The notes under the pieces are model-generated. The model had not been told where the DNA came from. It did no database searches and saw nothing but the letters and a program-made list of their open reading frames with translations. The position numbers were made by a program, and so were the translations under genes. Shown in pieces: positions 24,403 through 32,829 of a DNA stretch of 64,000 nucleotides (within the stretch, counting starts at the first letter, position 1; each line of letters opens with the position of its first letter). The DNA comes from Streptomyces globisporus (GTDB lineage: Bacteria; Actinomycetota; Actinomycetes; Streptomycetales; Streptomycetaceae), in assembly GCA_014649555.1 (NCBI GenBank), contig BMTG01000008.1, positions 186,001-250,000 of the forward strand, given 5' to 3'.

Positions 24403-25516
24403 GCACCCCGCGCACCGTCCGCGTCCCGGCCGCCGCCCACGCCACGACCAGGACCACGTACAGCGCCACCGCCAGCCAGGTCAGCGCGTCCAGGCCGGTG
24501 TGCCGCGCCAGACCCGCCGCCCCCGTCACACACGTACCGACGGGGAAGGTGAACGCCCACCACGTCATCGCGAACCCCATCCCGTTCCGCGCGGCCCGCA
24601 CCACCATCGCGGCCGCCAGGGCCAGCCACAGCAGTGCGAAGCCCACCACCGGCACCCCGTACAGCACGGCGAACGCGCCGAACGCCGAGGCATAGGGGGC
24701 CGCGACCGCTCCCGGGGCGACATCGGCCAGCTGGTTGACGGCGGTCGTCGACTGGCCCAGCGGCCCCAGCACCAGAAACAGCGTCGGGGTGAGCGCGAGC
24801 GGCAGCGGACCGTGGTGGACCAGCCGGGAGAAGACCACCGGCAGGACCACCAGCGTCGCCAGCAACGACAGCCCGAACATCGCGTAGCAGGCCAGCAGCA
24901 GCGCCTCACGCGCCTGCCCGGCCCCCAGGTGCGGCACCAGCAGCGCGCCCTGCGAGGCCGACACCATCGGGGCGACCAGCGGCAGCAGCCAGACCGGCGA
25001 CGCGGTCCCGGGCGCGGGACGGTGGCGTACGACCATCAGATACGGCACCACGACGGCGGCGGCCAGCCCCACCGCCGTACCCGCCGCGAACAGCACCACG
25101 TCCACCGCGAGCGCCGCCCGCGCACCCACCACGTCCACGCCCACCGTCAGGGTGGCCCCGCCGACGGCCATCAGCGCCATCGACAGACAGCCGTAGAACG
25201 GCGCGACCGCCGGGTCCAGGAGGTGGGCGCGGGCCTGGTCGCGGTGGTGGATCCAGTGCCCGGCCCGCGCGGCGATGACGGCCAGGAGCAGCACGGCCGA
25301 GAGCGCCCACACCAGCGTGCAGGCCGTGCGCAGCCCGGGAACGTCCACCGGGAGAGCCGCGCCGGCGGACGCGACGATCGCGGTGCCCATCACGCTCGCG
25401 TACCAGTTGGGGCCGATGTGCCGCAGGGACGGCAGCCGCGTCGGAACCGCCGTCCGGGGGAGCGCGGGGTCGGAGAACGGCTGAAGCGATGCCTGGGTCT
25501 GCGGAAGGATGGCCAT
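24341..25516 (-). CDS. TDT family (tellurite-resistance/dicarboxylate, SLAC1-fold) transporter
   Basis: A 391-residue membrane protein with ten hydrophobic helices, beginning after a short hydrophilic leader with HIGPNWYASVMGTAIVA, the characteristic TDT/TehA N-terminal signature, and containing YLMVVRHRPAPGTASPVW and FAMTWWAFTFPVGT near the end. The family exports anions such as sulfite, malate or tellurite-related species. The ATG at 25516 lies 70 nt from a divergent LysR gene whose operator sits between them, so expression is most likely LysR-controlled. The end overlaps the preceding BtuF-like gene tail-to-tail by 62 nt. The open frame continues upstream antisense to the LysR gene, but that is not coding. 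Confidence 0.87.
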   Translation of the reverse strand: MAILPQTQASLQPFSDPALPRTAVPTRLPSLRHIGPNWYASVMGTAIVASAGAALPVDVPGLRTACTLVWALSAVLLLAVIAARAGHWIHHRDQARAHLLDPAVAPFYGCLSMALMAVGGATLTVGVDVVGARAALAVDVVLFAAGTAVGLAAAVVVPYLMVVRHRPAPGTASPVWLLPLVAPMVSASQGALLVPHLGAGQAREALLLACYAMFGLSLLATLVVLPVVFSRLVHHGPLPLALTPTLFLVLGPLGQSTTAVNQLADVAPGAVAAPYASAFGAFAVLYGVPVVGFALLWLALAAAMVVRAARNGMGFAMTWWAFTFPVGTCVTGAAGLARHTGLDALTWLAVALYVVLVVAWAAAGTRTVRGVLSGALTAAPVPPRPATARTR

Positions 25517-25569
25517 GCCACGATTCTTCGCGGGCGTCTCCGCACCCACCAGAGACCACGTTCCTATGA

Positions 25570-25592
25570 GGTCATAAGCTGACTTTATGACC
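25570..25592. promoter_or_regulatory. LysR operator overlapping -10 and start codon
   Basis: GGTCATAA (25570-25577) and TTATGACC (25585-25592) form a perfect 8-bp dyad with a 7-nt centre; inside it TAAGCTGACTTTA is a T-N11-A LysR box. TAAGCT (25575-25580) is also a -10 hexamer 6 nt before the ATG at 25587, so bound LysR protein would block its own leaderless transcription. Confidence 0.7.
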
Positions 25593-26522
25593 GGCGATGC
25601 ACCCCAGACACCCCCCACCCCCCTCGCCCACCGGGTCCCCGACCTCGGGGCGCTGGAACTGCTGCTCGCCGTCGCCCGGCACGGCAGCCTCGGCCGGGCC
25701 GCCCGGGACGTCGGCATCACCCAGCCCGCCGCCTCCAGCCGCGTCCGGTCCATGGAGCGGCAGCTCGGCGTCACCCTGCTGGACCGTTCCCCGCGCGGCT
25801 CCCGGCTCACCGACGCGGGCGCGCTGGTCACCGACTGGGCGCGCCGGGTCGTCGAGGCGGCCGAGGCCTTCGATGCCGGCACGCAGGCGCTGCGCGACCG
25901 CCGCGACTCCCGGCTGCGGGTCGCCGCCAGCATGACGATCGCCGAATACCTGCTGCCGGGCTGGCTGATCGCCCTGCGCGGGGAGCGCCCGGACACCGCG
26001 GTCTCGCTCCTCGTCGGCAACTCCGCGGCCGTCGCCCGCCGCCTGGTCACCGGCGAGGCCGACCTCGGCTTCGTCGAGGGCCTGTCGATACCGGAGGGCC
26101 TCGACGGCACCGTCATCGCCCACGACCGCCTCGTCGTGGTGGTCGCCCCGACCCATCCCTGGGCCCGCCGCCGCACCCCGCTGCTGCCCGGCGAACTCGC
26201 CGCCACCCCGCTGATCCTGCGCGAACACGGCTCCGGCACCCGCCAGGTCCTGGACGCGGCGCTCGCCGTGCACGGCGGCCTGGCGCAGCCGCTGCTGGAA
26301 CTCTCCTCCACCACAGCGGTCAAGGGAGCGGCCGAGAGCGGCGCGGGTCCCTGTGTCCTGAGCGAACTGGCCCTGGGCGAGGAGCTGTCCTCCCGCCGCC
26401 TCGTCAAGGTCCCGGTCGCGGGCGTACGGCTCCGCCGCCAGCTGCGCGCCGTCTGGCCCGGCGGCCACCGGCCCGTCGGCCCGGCCCGCGATCTGCTGTC
26501 CCTGACCGGCCGCGACAGCTGA
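25587..26522 (+). CDS. LysR-type transcriptional regulator
   Basis: A 311-residue LysR regulator: winged helix-turn-helix at residues ~20-78 (ALELLLAVARHGSLGRAARD, then GITQPAASSRVRSMERQLGV) and a periplasmic-binding-protein-like effector domain from ~105 to 300 (RVAASMTIAEYLLPGWL, IVGNS-like VSLLVGNSAAVARRL, EADLGFVEG, ILREHGSGTRQVL). The effector-domain wording is typical of the CysB/CysL-like group, which fits control of sulfur-oxyanion export through the divergent TDT transporter. The ATG is leaderless by position: TAAGCT ends 6 nt before it and there is no ribosome site. The operator lies across the start, implying autorepression. Confidence 0.9.
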   Translation: MTGDAPQTPPTPLAHRVPDLGALELLLAVARHGSLGRAARDVGITQPAASSRVRSMERQLGVTLLDRSPRGSRLTDAGALVTDWARRVVEAAEAFDAGTQALRDRRDSRLRVAASMTIAEYLLPGWLIALRGERPDTAVSLLVGNSAAVARRLVTGEADLGFVEGLSIPEGLDGTVIAHDRLVVVVAPTHPWARRRTPLLPGELAATPLILREHGSGTRQVLDAALAVHGGLAQPLLELSSTTAVKGAAESGAGPCVLSELALGEELSSRRLVKVPVAGVRLRRQLRAVWPGGHRPVGPARDLLSLTGRDS

Positions 26523-26570
26523 ACCCGGGACTCCCGTGACCGTGCCGGAGGCGGACTTTAGAGTGTGGGC

Positions 26571-27611
26571 ATGAGCTACGCGACGCCGCCCGGCTGGTAT
26601 CCGGACACGGGCGCACCCGGCCTGGAGCGCTGGTGGGACGGCACGTCCTGGACCGCGCACACCCGCTCACCCGCCGCCGCCGGGTCCGCACCCCACCAGC
26701 CGCCCGCACCGGCGCAGCCCGGCCCGGCGGGGTTCGGCCCGGCGGAGGGCGGACCGGGCGCGTTCGGACCGGCCGCGTCCGCTCCGGCCGGGTTCGGGCC
26801 GCCGTCGCTTCCGCTCCCGCACCAGCGCGGCCCGCACGACGGAGCCGGAAGCGGCAACCGGACGAAGATCCTGGCGGTGACGCTCTCCGGGGCGCTGGTC
26901 CTGGGCGCGGCCGTCACCGGCGCGATCCTGCTCGGCCGCGACGAGGGCGGGACGCCGGCGGCCCCGGCGACGACCACCTCGACGTCGGCCCCCGTCACCA
27001 CCCCCACGCCCCCCGCCACGGCCTCCGACGAGCCCGACCCGGACGAGAACCCGGCCGTCCTCGTCGACCAGCTCAACGGGGTCACGGTGCCGGTGCCCCA
27101 GGGGTGGGAGAAGCCGAAGAGCAGCTCCTCCGACGTCCCCACCATCCGCACCGTCCAGTCCTACGACTGCCCCGGCGGCTCCTCGTTCTGCTACCACGGC
27201 ATGGTCACCACCCACACCGCCCGGAGCGCCGAGACCGACCCCAAGGCCCTGGCCGAGGCCGACATCGTCACCGCCGCCGACCTGGCCTACGAGGAGGACA
27301 GCCTCGGCCGCCGCAACCACGGCGGCATCACCGCGCACAAGGTGCTCAAGGCCGAGCGGCTGTCCGTCGCCGGACGCGCCGGCTACCTGGTGCGCTGGCA
27401 GGTCACCACCGGCAAGGGGCCCGGCGGATACGTGCAGTCCGTCGCCTTCCCCTCGTCCGTGGGCAGCGGCACCCCCGTCATCGTCCGGCTCGCCTTCGAC
27501 GCGGACGTCGCCGAGCTGCCGCTCTCGCTGATGGACACGATCACCCGGGGCATCCGCCCGCTCGGAGACAGCGCGACGAGCGGAGGCGTGGGCGCGTCGA
27601 TCAGCCCCTGA
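26571..27611 (+). CDS. DUF2510 single-pass membrane protein
   Basis: A 346-residue protein. Residues ~5-35 are the DUF2510 tryptophan-rich motif (PPGWYPDTGAPGLERWWDGT), followed by a Pro/Gly/Ala linker, one transmembrane helix at ~98-121 (LAVTLSGALVLGAAVTGAIL) and a ~220-residue extracytoplasmic domain with a CPGGSSFCYHG disulfide-type pair. DUF2510 modules occur in actinobacterial membrane proteins of unknown role, often near secretion genes. I chose the ATG at 26571: TAGAGT (26559-26564) ends 6 nt before it, a leaderless arrangement; a GTG two codons upstream would be the only other option. Confidence 0.8.
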   Translation: MSYATPPGWYPDTGAPGLERWWDGTSWTAHTRSPAAAGSAPHQPPAPAQPGPAGFGPAEGGPGAFGPAASAPAGFGPPSLPLPHQRGPHDGAGSGNRTKILAVTLSGALVLGAAVTGAILLGRDEGGTPAAPATTTSTSAPVTTPTPPATASDEPDPDENPAVLVDQLNGVTVPVPQGWEKPKSSSSDVPTIRTVQSYDCPGGSSFCYHGMVTTHTARSAETDPKALAEADIVTAADLAYEEDSLGRRNHGGITAHKVLKAERLSVAGRAGYLVRWQVTTGKGPGGYVQSVAFPSSVGSGTPVIVRLAFDADVAELPLSLMDTITRGIRPLGDSATSGGVGASISP

Positions 27612-27638
27612 GCCCGCTGAACCCGCGCGTGCCCCCGG

Positions 27639-28841
27639 TCAGAGGAAGGTCTGCCCCTCGCCCCGGTACGTCGGAACGCTCGCCGTGACCCGGTCGCCCT
27701 CGATCAGGTGCAGCGTGTCGAAGCGCTCGCACAGCTCCCCGGCCTTGGCGTGCCGGAACCAGACCTTGTCACCGATCAGCAGATCGTCGGCGGGGGAGCC
27801 CAGCAGCGGTGTCTGCACCTCGCCCGCGCCCTCCTGCGGGTCGTAGCGCAGCCCCTCCGGCAGATACGGCACCGGCGAGCGGTCCGCGCCGGCCGCACCG
27901 GACGCCGGATAGCCGCCCCCGAGGACCGTCACCACGCCCACGCCCGGCCGGCGCACCACGGGCTGCGCGAACAGGGCCGCCGGGCGGGCGGTGAACGACG
28001 TGTAGTTGTCGAACAGCCGGGGCACGTACAGCCCCGAACCGGCGGCGATCTCCGTCACCGCGCTCTCGGCCGCCGTGTGCTGCACGCTGCCCGTGCCGCC
28101 GCCGTTCACGAACTCCAGCTCCGGCGTGACCGCCCGGACCGCCCGCACCACCTCGGCCCGGCGCACCGCGAGCTCCTTGCGGGCGGCGGCCTGCATCAGC
28201 CGGATCGCCCGGGACCGCAGCGGCCGCCCGGCGACCGCGTCCCCGACCCCGGCGACGTGGCCCTCGTACGCCATCAGACCCACCAGCCGGAAGCCCGGCC
28301 TGCGCGCCACCGAGCGCGCCAGTTCGGCGAGCTGGGCGGGGGAGCGCAGCGGCGAACGCAGCGCGCCGATCCGCACCCGGCCGCCCAGCATCCGCAGCGA
28401 GGTGTCCAGCTCCAGGCAGACCCGGATCTCCTCGCGCCCACCGGCCCGGGAGGCGTCGATCAGCTCCAGCTGGGAGTGGTCGTCCACCATCACGGTCACG
28501 GCGGCGGCCAGCTTCGGATCGGCGGCCAGCTCGGCGAAGGCGCCCCGGTCGGCCGACGGATAGGCGAGCAGGACATCCTCGAACCCGGCCCTGGCCAGCC
28601 AGAGCGACTCCGCCAGCGTGTACGACATGATCCCGGCGAACCCGGGCCGCGCGAGCACCCGCTCCAGCAGGGTCCGGCACCGTACCGACTTGCTCGCCAC
28701 CCGGACCGGCTTCCCCGCCGCCCGCCGCACCAGATCGTCGGCGTTCGCGTCGAACGCCTCCAGATCCACGATCGCGATCGGGGCGTCGAGATGGGCGGTG
28801 GCCCGGTTGTAGCGGGTCCGGTCAGCGGCGCGGGCAGTCAT
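27639..28841 (-). CDS. PLP-dependent amino acid deaminase/aldolase (alanine racemase N-domain fold)
   Basis: A 400-residue fold-type III PLP enzyme. The N-terminal TIM barrel resembles alanine racemase/D-threonine aldolase: PIAIVDLEAFDANADDLVRR, the Schiff-base lysine in PVRVASKSVRCRTLL, MSYTLAESLWLA, MVDDHSQLELID, and the phosphate-loop FVNGGGTGSVQHT. The C-terminal beta domain ends with GDKVWFRHAKAGELCERFDTLHLIEGDRV. Members labelled amino acid deaminase/aldolase act on D-serine/D-threonine type substrates; the substrate here is not determinable. I chose the ATG at 28841; the longer open frame continues into the divergent promoter region. Convergent with the DUF2510 gene with 27 nt between stops. 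Confidence 0.87.
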   Translation of the reverse strand: MTARAADRTRYNRATAHLDAPIAIVDLEAFDANADDLVRRAAGKPVRVASKSVRCRTLLERVLARPGFAGIMSYTLAESLWLARAGFEDVLLAYPSADRGAFAELAADPKLAAAVTVMVDDHSQLELIDASRAGGREEIRVCLELDTSLRMLGGRVRIGALRSPLRSPAQLAELARSVARRPGFRLVGLMAYEGHVAGVGDAVAGRPLRSRAIRLMQAAARKELAVRRAEVVRAVRAVTPELEFVNGGGTGSVQHTAAESAVTEIAAGSGLYVPRLFDNYTSFTARPAALFAQPVVRRPGVGVVTVLGGGYPASGAAGADRSPVPYLPEGLRYDPQEGAGEVQTPLLGSPADDLLIGDKVWFRHAKAGELCERFDTLHLIEGDRVTASVPTYRGEGQTFL

Positions 28842-28944
28842 GGCCGCAGCTTGCCAGAGAGCCGCTACGGCTGGGTAGGGGGACGATCGGGACAGATCCT
28901 CCACCGGCGGGGAGTCCCGTTCCCCGCGGCCTGCCCGCAGCCCG

Positions 28945-28950
28945 TAGAGT
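28945..28950 (+). promoter_or_regulatory. -10 hexamer TAGAGT before the Pro-rich membrane protein
   Basis: TAGAGT is the clearest promoter element in the 188-nt divergent region and would give a leader of about 73 nt ahead of the ATG at 29030, which has its own AGGGGG ribosome site. Confidence 0.5.
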
Positions 28951-29029
28951 GACCTGCACGCGAGCACCAACGGGCCTGTCAGCGGCGGTGATCCGTGGTC
29001 GGTACGAGGATGTGTCAGCAGGGGGCCGG

Positions 29030-30643
29030 ATGAGTACCGAAGCGCAGCGCGCTCCCGTCCCGCCCCGCCCGACCACCCCGCCCGCGCAGCCCCCGACACC
29101 ACCCCGGCCCGTCACGCCCCCGGCCCCCGTAGCCTCGGCCCCGGAGCCTCCGGCTCCGGCCCAGGAGGCTCCCACCGCACCGACCGCCCCGTCGGCGGCA
29201 TCGGACCGCCCCGGCCCGCCGGCAGCCTTCACCCAGCAGGGCGCATCGCGCCGCCAGGCGGCTCCAGCGCCGCACCCCGGCCCGCCTGCTGCTCCCGCCG
29301 TGCCCGCCGCGAGCCCCGCCTCCTCCGCGCGTGCCGCGAACCCCGCGCCCGTCACACGCCCGGGCCCGCCCGCGAGCCCCGCACACCCCGGCCCGTCCGC
29401 AACGGGCTCAACGCGCTCTGGTCCGCCTGCCGCGCGCCCGGCTCCCTCCGCGAGCCCCACGCCCCCCGGCCGCCAGACCCCGCCCACCCAGCGGCCCGCG
29501 CCCAGCAGGACGCCCGCGCCGACGCAGGCCCCCGCGAGCCCGGCGCCCACGCCGTCCGCCGCAAGCCCAGCCCCGCCCTCCGGACGCCCCGCGCAGCGCC
29601 CCACGCCGTCCGCCGCCGCTTCCGGGCAGGCACCCACCCCCGCGCCGCCCGCCTCGCACCCTGCCCCGCCCACCACGCGTCCCGCGCCCCCCGCACCGCC
29701 TGCCACCGGCCCCCATCCGGTCACCCCCGGCCCGCCCCCCGTCACCCGGCGCAGGCCCGTCGGGGCCGTCGATCTGACGCCCGCGCCGGGGGCCGTTCCG
29801 CCGCCCCCCGGTGGCTACCGGACGCCCATCCGCTACGGCTTCCCCGAGACCCCGGTCGAGACCACCACCCGGCTGCGCCCCGTCCGGCCCCGGCAGCGGT
29901 GGCGTACGGCGGCGGCCGCCGCCTGTGTCGTGCTCGGCCTCGGGCTGATCGGCGGGGCCGCCACCGGTGCCTGGCTGACCGGCGACTCCTCGGCCGGTAC
30001 CGCGAAGAGCCCGTACACCGCCGCCCGTGCCGCCTGGCACAGCGTCCCCGTCGACACGCTGTTCCCGCGCACCCTGAAGGGCCGGGGCGCGGGCCCCGGC
30101 GGTACCCACCGCACCTGGAACCGGGTCGCCGTCGCCGCCGACAGCACCTGCAAGGACGTCCTCGACCCGCTGCTCCTGACCACGCTCCGGTCCGTCGGCT
30201 GCGAGCGGATGGTGCGCGCCACCTACACCGACGCCACCCGTTCCGCCGTCACCACCGTCGGCCTCGTCTTCACCGAGGCCGACGCCTCCGGCATGCAGGC
30301 CCTGCGCACCCGGTTCACCGAGCAGAAGCTCGGCGCCCGCAAGGACCTCATGCCCCGTACGTACGCCCCGGAGGGCACCCCCGCGGCCTCCTTCGGCAAC
30401 GGGCAGCGCGCCAGCTGGACGGTCAACCCGCTCACCGAGATCCCGGTCGTCGTCCTCGCCGTCTCCGGCTTCGCGGACGGCCGCGCCGTCGCCGAACCGC
30501 AGCCCGCCGCCGACGCCATGGCCTCCGGCGCCGGGACGGACATCGCCCAGGCCGGGCTCGGCCACGAGGCGAAGGGCGTCGCGGACCGCGTGGAGCGCGG
30601 ACTGCGCACAGCCGTCGCCGAACTCACGGAGCAGCCCGGATGA
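29030..30643 (+). CDS. Pro/Ala-rich single-pass membrane protein, partner of mycosin-like protease
   Basis: A 537-residue protein. Residues 1-~270 are an extreme low-complexity Pro/Ala/Ser/Thr region without Asp/Glu clusters, then TPIRYGFPETPVETTTRL-type basic linker, one transmembrane helix around 293-317 (CVVLGLGLIGGAATGAWL) and a ~220-residue extracytoplasmic domain with two Cys (CKDVLDPLLL, SVGCERM) likely forming a disulfide. The ATG at 29030 has AGGGGG before it; stop codon overlaps the protease start (ATGA). I do not recognise the outer domain. The long proline-rich cytoplasmic arm could reach through or bind peptidoglycan-associated or septal proteins, and the coupling suggests it anchors, regulates or is cut by the protease. 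Confidence 0.8.
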   Translation: MSTEAQRAPVPPRPTTPPAQPPTPPRPVTPPAPVASAPEPPAPAQEAPTAPTAPSAASDRPGPPAAFTQQGASRRQAAPAPHPGPPAAPAVPAASPASSARAANPAPVTRPGPPASPAHPGPSATGSTRSGPPAARPAPSASPTPPGRQTPPTQRPAPSRTPAPTQAPASPAPTPSAASPAPPSGRPAQRPTPSAAASGQAPTPAPPASHPAPPTTRPAPPAPPATGPHPVTPGPPPVTRRRPVGAVDLTPAPGAVPPPPGGYRTPIRYGFPETPVETTTRLRPVRPRQRWRTAAAAACVVLGLGLIGGAATGAWLTGDSSAGTAKSPYTAARAAWHSVPVDTLFPRTLKGRGAGPGGTHRTWNRVAVAADSTCKDVLDPLLLTTLRSVGCERMVRATYTDATRSAVTTVGLVFTEADASGMQALRTRFTEQKLGARKDLMPRTYAPEGTPAASFGNGQRASWTVNPLTEIPVVVLAVSGFADGRAVAEPQPAADAMASGAGTDIAQAGLGHEAKGVADRVERGLRTAVAELTEQPG

Positions 30644-31821
30644 CCCGACGACCCCGTCGCGCCCTCGCCGCGGTCTGCGCCGCCGCCGTCCTCGCCCTCA
30701 CCGCCGCCGCGCCCGCCCACGCCGACGCCATCCGCGACCAGCAGTGGGCCCTGGACGCCCTGCACACGGACCGGGCCTGGCAGACCACCCGGGGCGACGG
30801 CGTCACCGTCGCCGTCCTGGACACCGGGGTCGACGACGCCCACCCCGACCTCACCGGCCAGGTGCTCCCCGGCAAGGACCTCGTCGGCTTCGGCGCCGCC
30901 CGCGGCGACTCCTCCTGGGCCCTGCACGGCACCGCGATGGCCGGCATCATCGCCGGCCGCGGCAACGGTCCCGGCTCCACCGACGGCATCCTCGGCATCG
31001 CCCCCGAAGCCCGGATCCTGCCGGTCCGGGTCATCCTCGAATCGAAGGACCCGGCCCGCGCCAAGGCCCGCAAGTCCCGGGGCGCCGCCCTGGCCGACGG
31101 GATCCGCTGGGCCGCCGACAACGGCGCCGACGTCATCAACCTCTCCCTGGGCGACGACAGCAAGTCCGCCCACCCCGACCCCGGCGAGGACGCGGCCATC
31201 CAGTACGCCCTGTCCAAGGGCGTCCCCGTGGTCGCGTCGGCGGGCAACGGAGGCGAGAAGGGGGACCGGATCTCCTACCCCGCCGCCTACCCGGGTGTGA
31301 TAGCGGTCGCCGCCGTCGACGAGTACGGCACCCACGCCTCCTTCTCCACCCGCCGCTGGTACGCCACCGTCAGCGCCCCCGGCGTCGACATCGTGGTCGC
31401 CAACCCCGACGGGCACTACTACATCGAGTGGGGCACCTCCGCCGCCGCCGCGTTCGTCTCCGGCGCGGTCGCCCTGGTCCGGGCCGCCCACCCCGGTCTC
31501 TCCCCGGCCCAGATCAAGAAGCTCCTCGCCGACACCGCCCGCGACGCCCCCGCCCAGGGCCGCGACGACGCCCGCGGCTACGGCATCGTCGACCCGGCGG
31601 AGGCCATCGAGGCGGGCGCCCGGCTGCGCCCTGCGGACCTGGACGCCAAGGCCGCCCCGGCCGGACACCGGGGGCGGTACTTCGGCGCGGGCCCGACCCC
31701 GCCCCGTACCGCCGGCGGGACGGCCAACTGGGCCGCCCCGCTCGCCGGCGGCCTCGGCGCGGCGCTGCTGGCGGCCGCCGTCGTCCTGTGGCGCGGCCGG
31801 AACGCCCCCGCCCGCCGCTGA
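30640..31821 (+). CDS. mycosin-like (type VII secretion-associated) subtilase S8
   Basis: A 393-residue exported serine protease. A Sec signal peptide ends at AAPAHADA (residues ~1-28). The subtilisin triad is visible as Asp in VAVLDTGVDDAHPD, His in LHGTAMAGIIAG and Ser in WGTSAAAAFVSG, with the oxyanion Asn in VASAGNGGEKG. The Ser box reads GTSAAAA instead of the usual GTSMAAP, a variant. A C-terminal transmembrane helix (AAPLAGGLGAALLAAAVVLW) and short basic tail anchor the catalytic domain outside the cell, exactly the mycosin topology. It overlaps the Pro-rich membrane gene by ATGA. No EccC, EccB, EccD or EsxA-like gene is present in this window, so it is an orphan mycosin. Confidence 0.92.
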   Translation: MTRRPRRALAAVCAAAVLALTAAAPAHADAIRDQQWALDALHTDRAWQTTRGDGVTVAVLDTGVDDAHPDLTGQVLPGKDLVGFGAARGDSSWALHGTAMAGIIAGRGNGPGSTDGILGIAPEARILPVRVILESKDPARAKARKSRGAALADGIRWAADNGADVINLSLGDDSKSAHPDPGEDAAIQYALSKGVPVVASAGNGGEKGDRISYPAAYPGVIAVAAVDEYGTHASFSTRRWYATVSAPGVDIVVANPDGHYYIEWGTSAAAAFVSGAVALVRAAHPGLSPAQIKKLLADTARDAPAQGRDDARGYGIVDPAEAIEAGARLRPADLDAKAAPAGHRGRYFGAGPTPPRTAGGTANWAAPLAGGLGAALLAAAVVLWRGRNAPARR

Positions 31822-31924
31822 GCACGCTCACCCCTTCGGCGTACGCCGAGCCCGGCCGCCGCTGAGCACCGACGCCGTGGCACCTGCGAGCAGGCCCCCG
31901 GACGCCAGGCACTACCCTCGTCCC

Positions 31925-32701
31925 GTGGAGCTCAAGAACATTCCGGACCCCGGTTTCTCCGACGACGACGGCTCGGCCTCCCCGGCCCTGACCAGTGCAC
32001 TCGACGCCTGGTCCCGGGACCGCAGCGCCGTCGGCCCGGTCCTCACGGCCCTGCGGGACGCCCGGCTCCTGGTGCCCGTCGTCGCCGTTCTCGGCGAGGT
32101 CGAGGAGGACAGTCAAGAGGGGCGCGAAGCACTTCAGAAGAGCGGTGGTGGGAGACGGGAGGGCGGGCTGCGGCGCGAGAAGACCAGCGACATGGCCGTC
32201 CCCACCCTCAAGGCGGGCGACCGGCGTGCGCTCCCCGCCTTCACCTCCACCGCCTCGCTCGCGCTCTGGGACCCCGAGGCGCGCCCCGTCGCCGTACCGC
32301 TGCACCAGGCCCTCCAGGCCGCCGCCCACGAGAAGGCCGACACCGTCGTGCTGGACCTCGCCGGGCCCGTCGCCTTCGAGCTGAGCGGGCAGGCGCTCCT
32401 GGCGCTGGCCGAGAACCGCACCAGCACCGACCCGCTCCAGGACCCCGCCGTCGCCGAAGCCGTACGGGACATCGTCGCCGCCGACCCCGCCGTCGTCCGC
32501 GCCCACCTCGGCCCCGGCAGCGCGGACGGCACCCTCGCGCTCGTCCTCGCCCCGGACGCGGTGCCCGCCGAGGCGGCCCGCCGTATCGCGCAGGCCCTCT
32601 CGGCCAGCGAGGTGCTGCGGGCCCGGCTGGTCAGCGGCCTTGACCTGGCCCTCCTCCCCGCCGGGACGGCCCTGCCGGGGGAGCCCCTCTTCGCCCGCTG
32701 A
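31925..32701 (+). CDS. SseB-family protein
   Basis: A 258-residue cytoplasmic protein with the SseB N-terminal fold: DARLLVPVVAVLGE, a charged linker, then KTSDMAVPTLKAGDRRALPAFTST and SLALWDPEARPVAVPLHQAL. The C-terminal ~90 residues are the family's second helical domain (DIVAADPAVVRAHL ... ALALSASEVLRARLVSGLDLALLPAG). The family is named after an enterobacterial enhancer of serine sensitivity; molecular function is unknown. The start is the GTG at 31925: TACCCT (31913-31918) ends 6 nt before it with no ribosome site, a leaderless arrangement. A 100-nt gap separates it from the protease gene. Confidence 0.82.
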   Translation: MELKNIPDPGFSDDDGSASPALTSALDAWSRDRSAVGPVLTALRDARLLVPVVAVLGEVEEDSQEGREALQKSGGGRREGGLRREKTSDMAVPTLKAGDRRALPAFTSTASLALWDPEARPVAVPLHQALQAAAHEKADTVVLDLAGPVAFELSGQALLALAENRTSTDPLQDPAVAEAVRDIVAADPAVVRAHLGPGSADGTLALVLAPDAVPAEAARRIAQALSASEVLRARLVSGLDLALLPAGTALPGEPLFAR

Positions 32702-32829
32702 TCGCCCGCTGATCGCCCCTGATCGTCAGGCCGGCACCGGCCCGACGAGCGCGAACCGCCCGCCGCCGTGAGAATTGTCGGGAAAATCGGATGAATCCGA
32801 CCTACCGGACGACATCGCGAGGTGGTTCC

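Noticed and set aside
29030-29830. Pro-rich segment as spurious translation
   Set aside because: The frame continues into a transmembrane helix and an extracellular domain, has a good ribosome site and ends in an ATGA overlap, so it is kept as coding.
30640-31821. ESX/type VII secretion locus
   Set aside because: Only the mycosin-like protease is present; no EsxA/B, EccB-E or WXG100 genes were found in the window.
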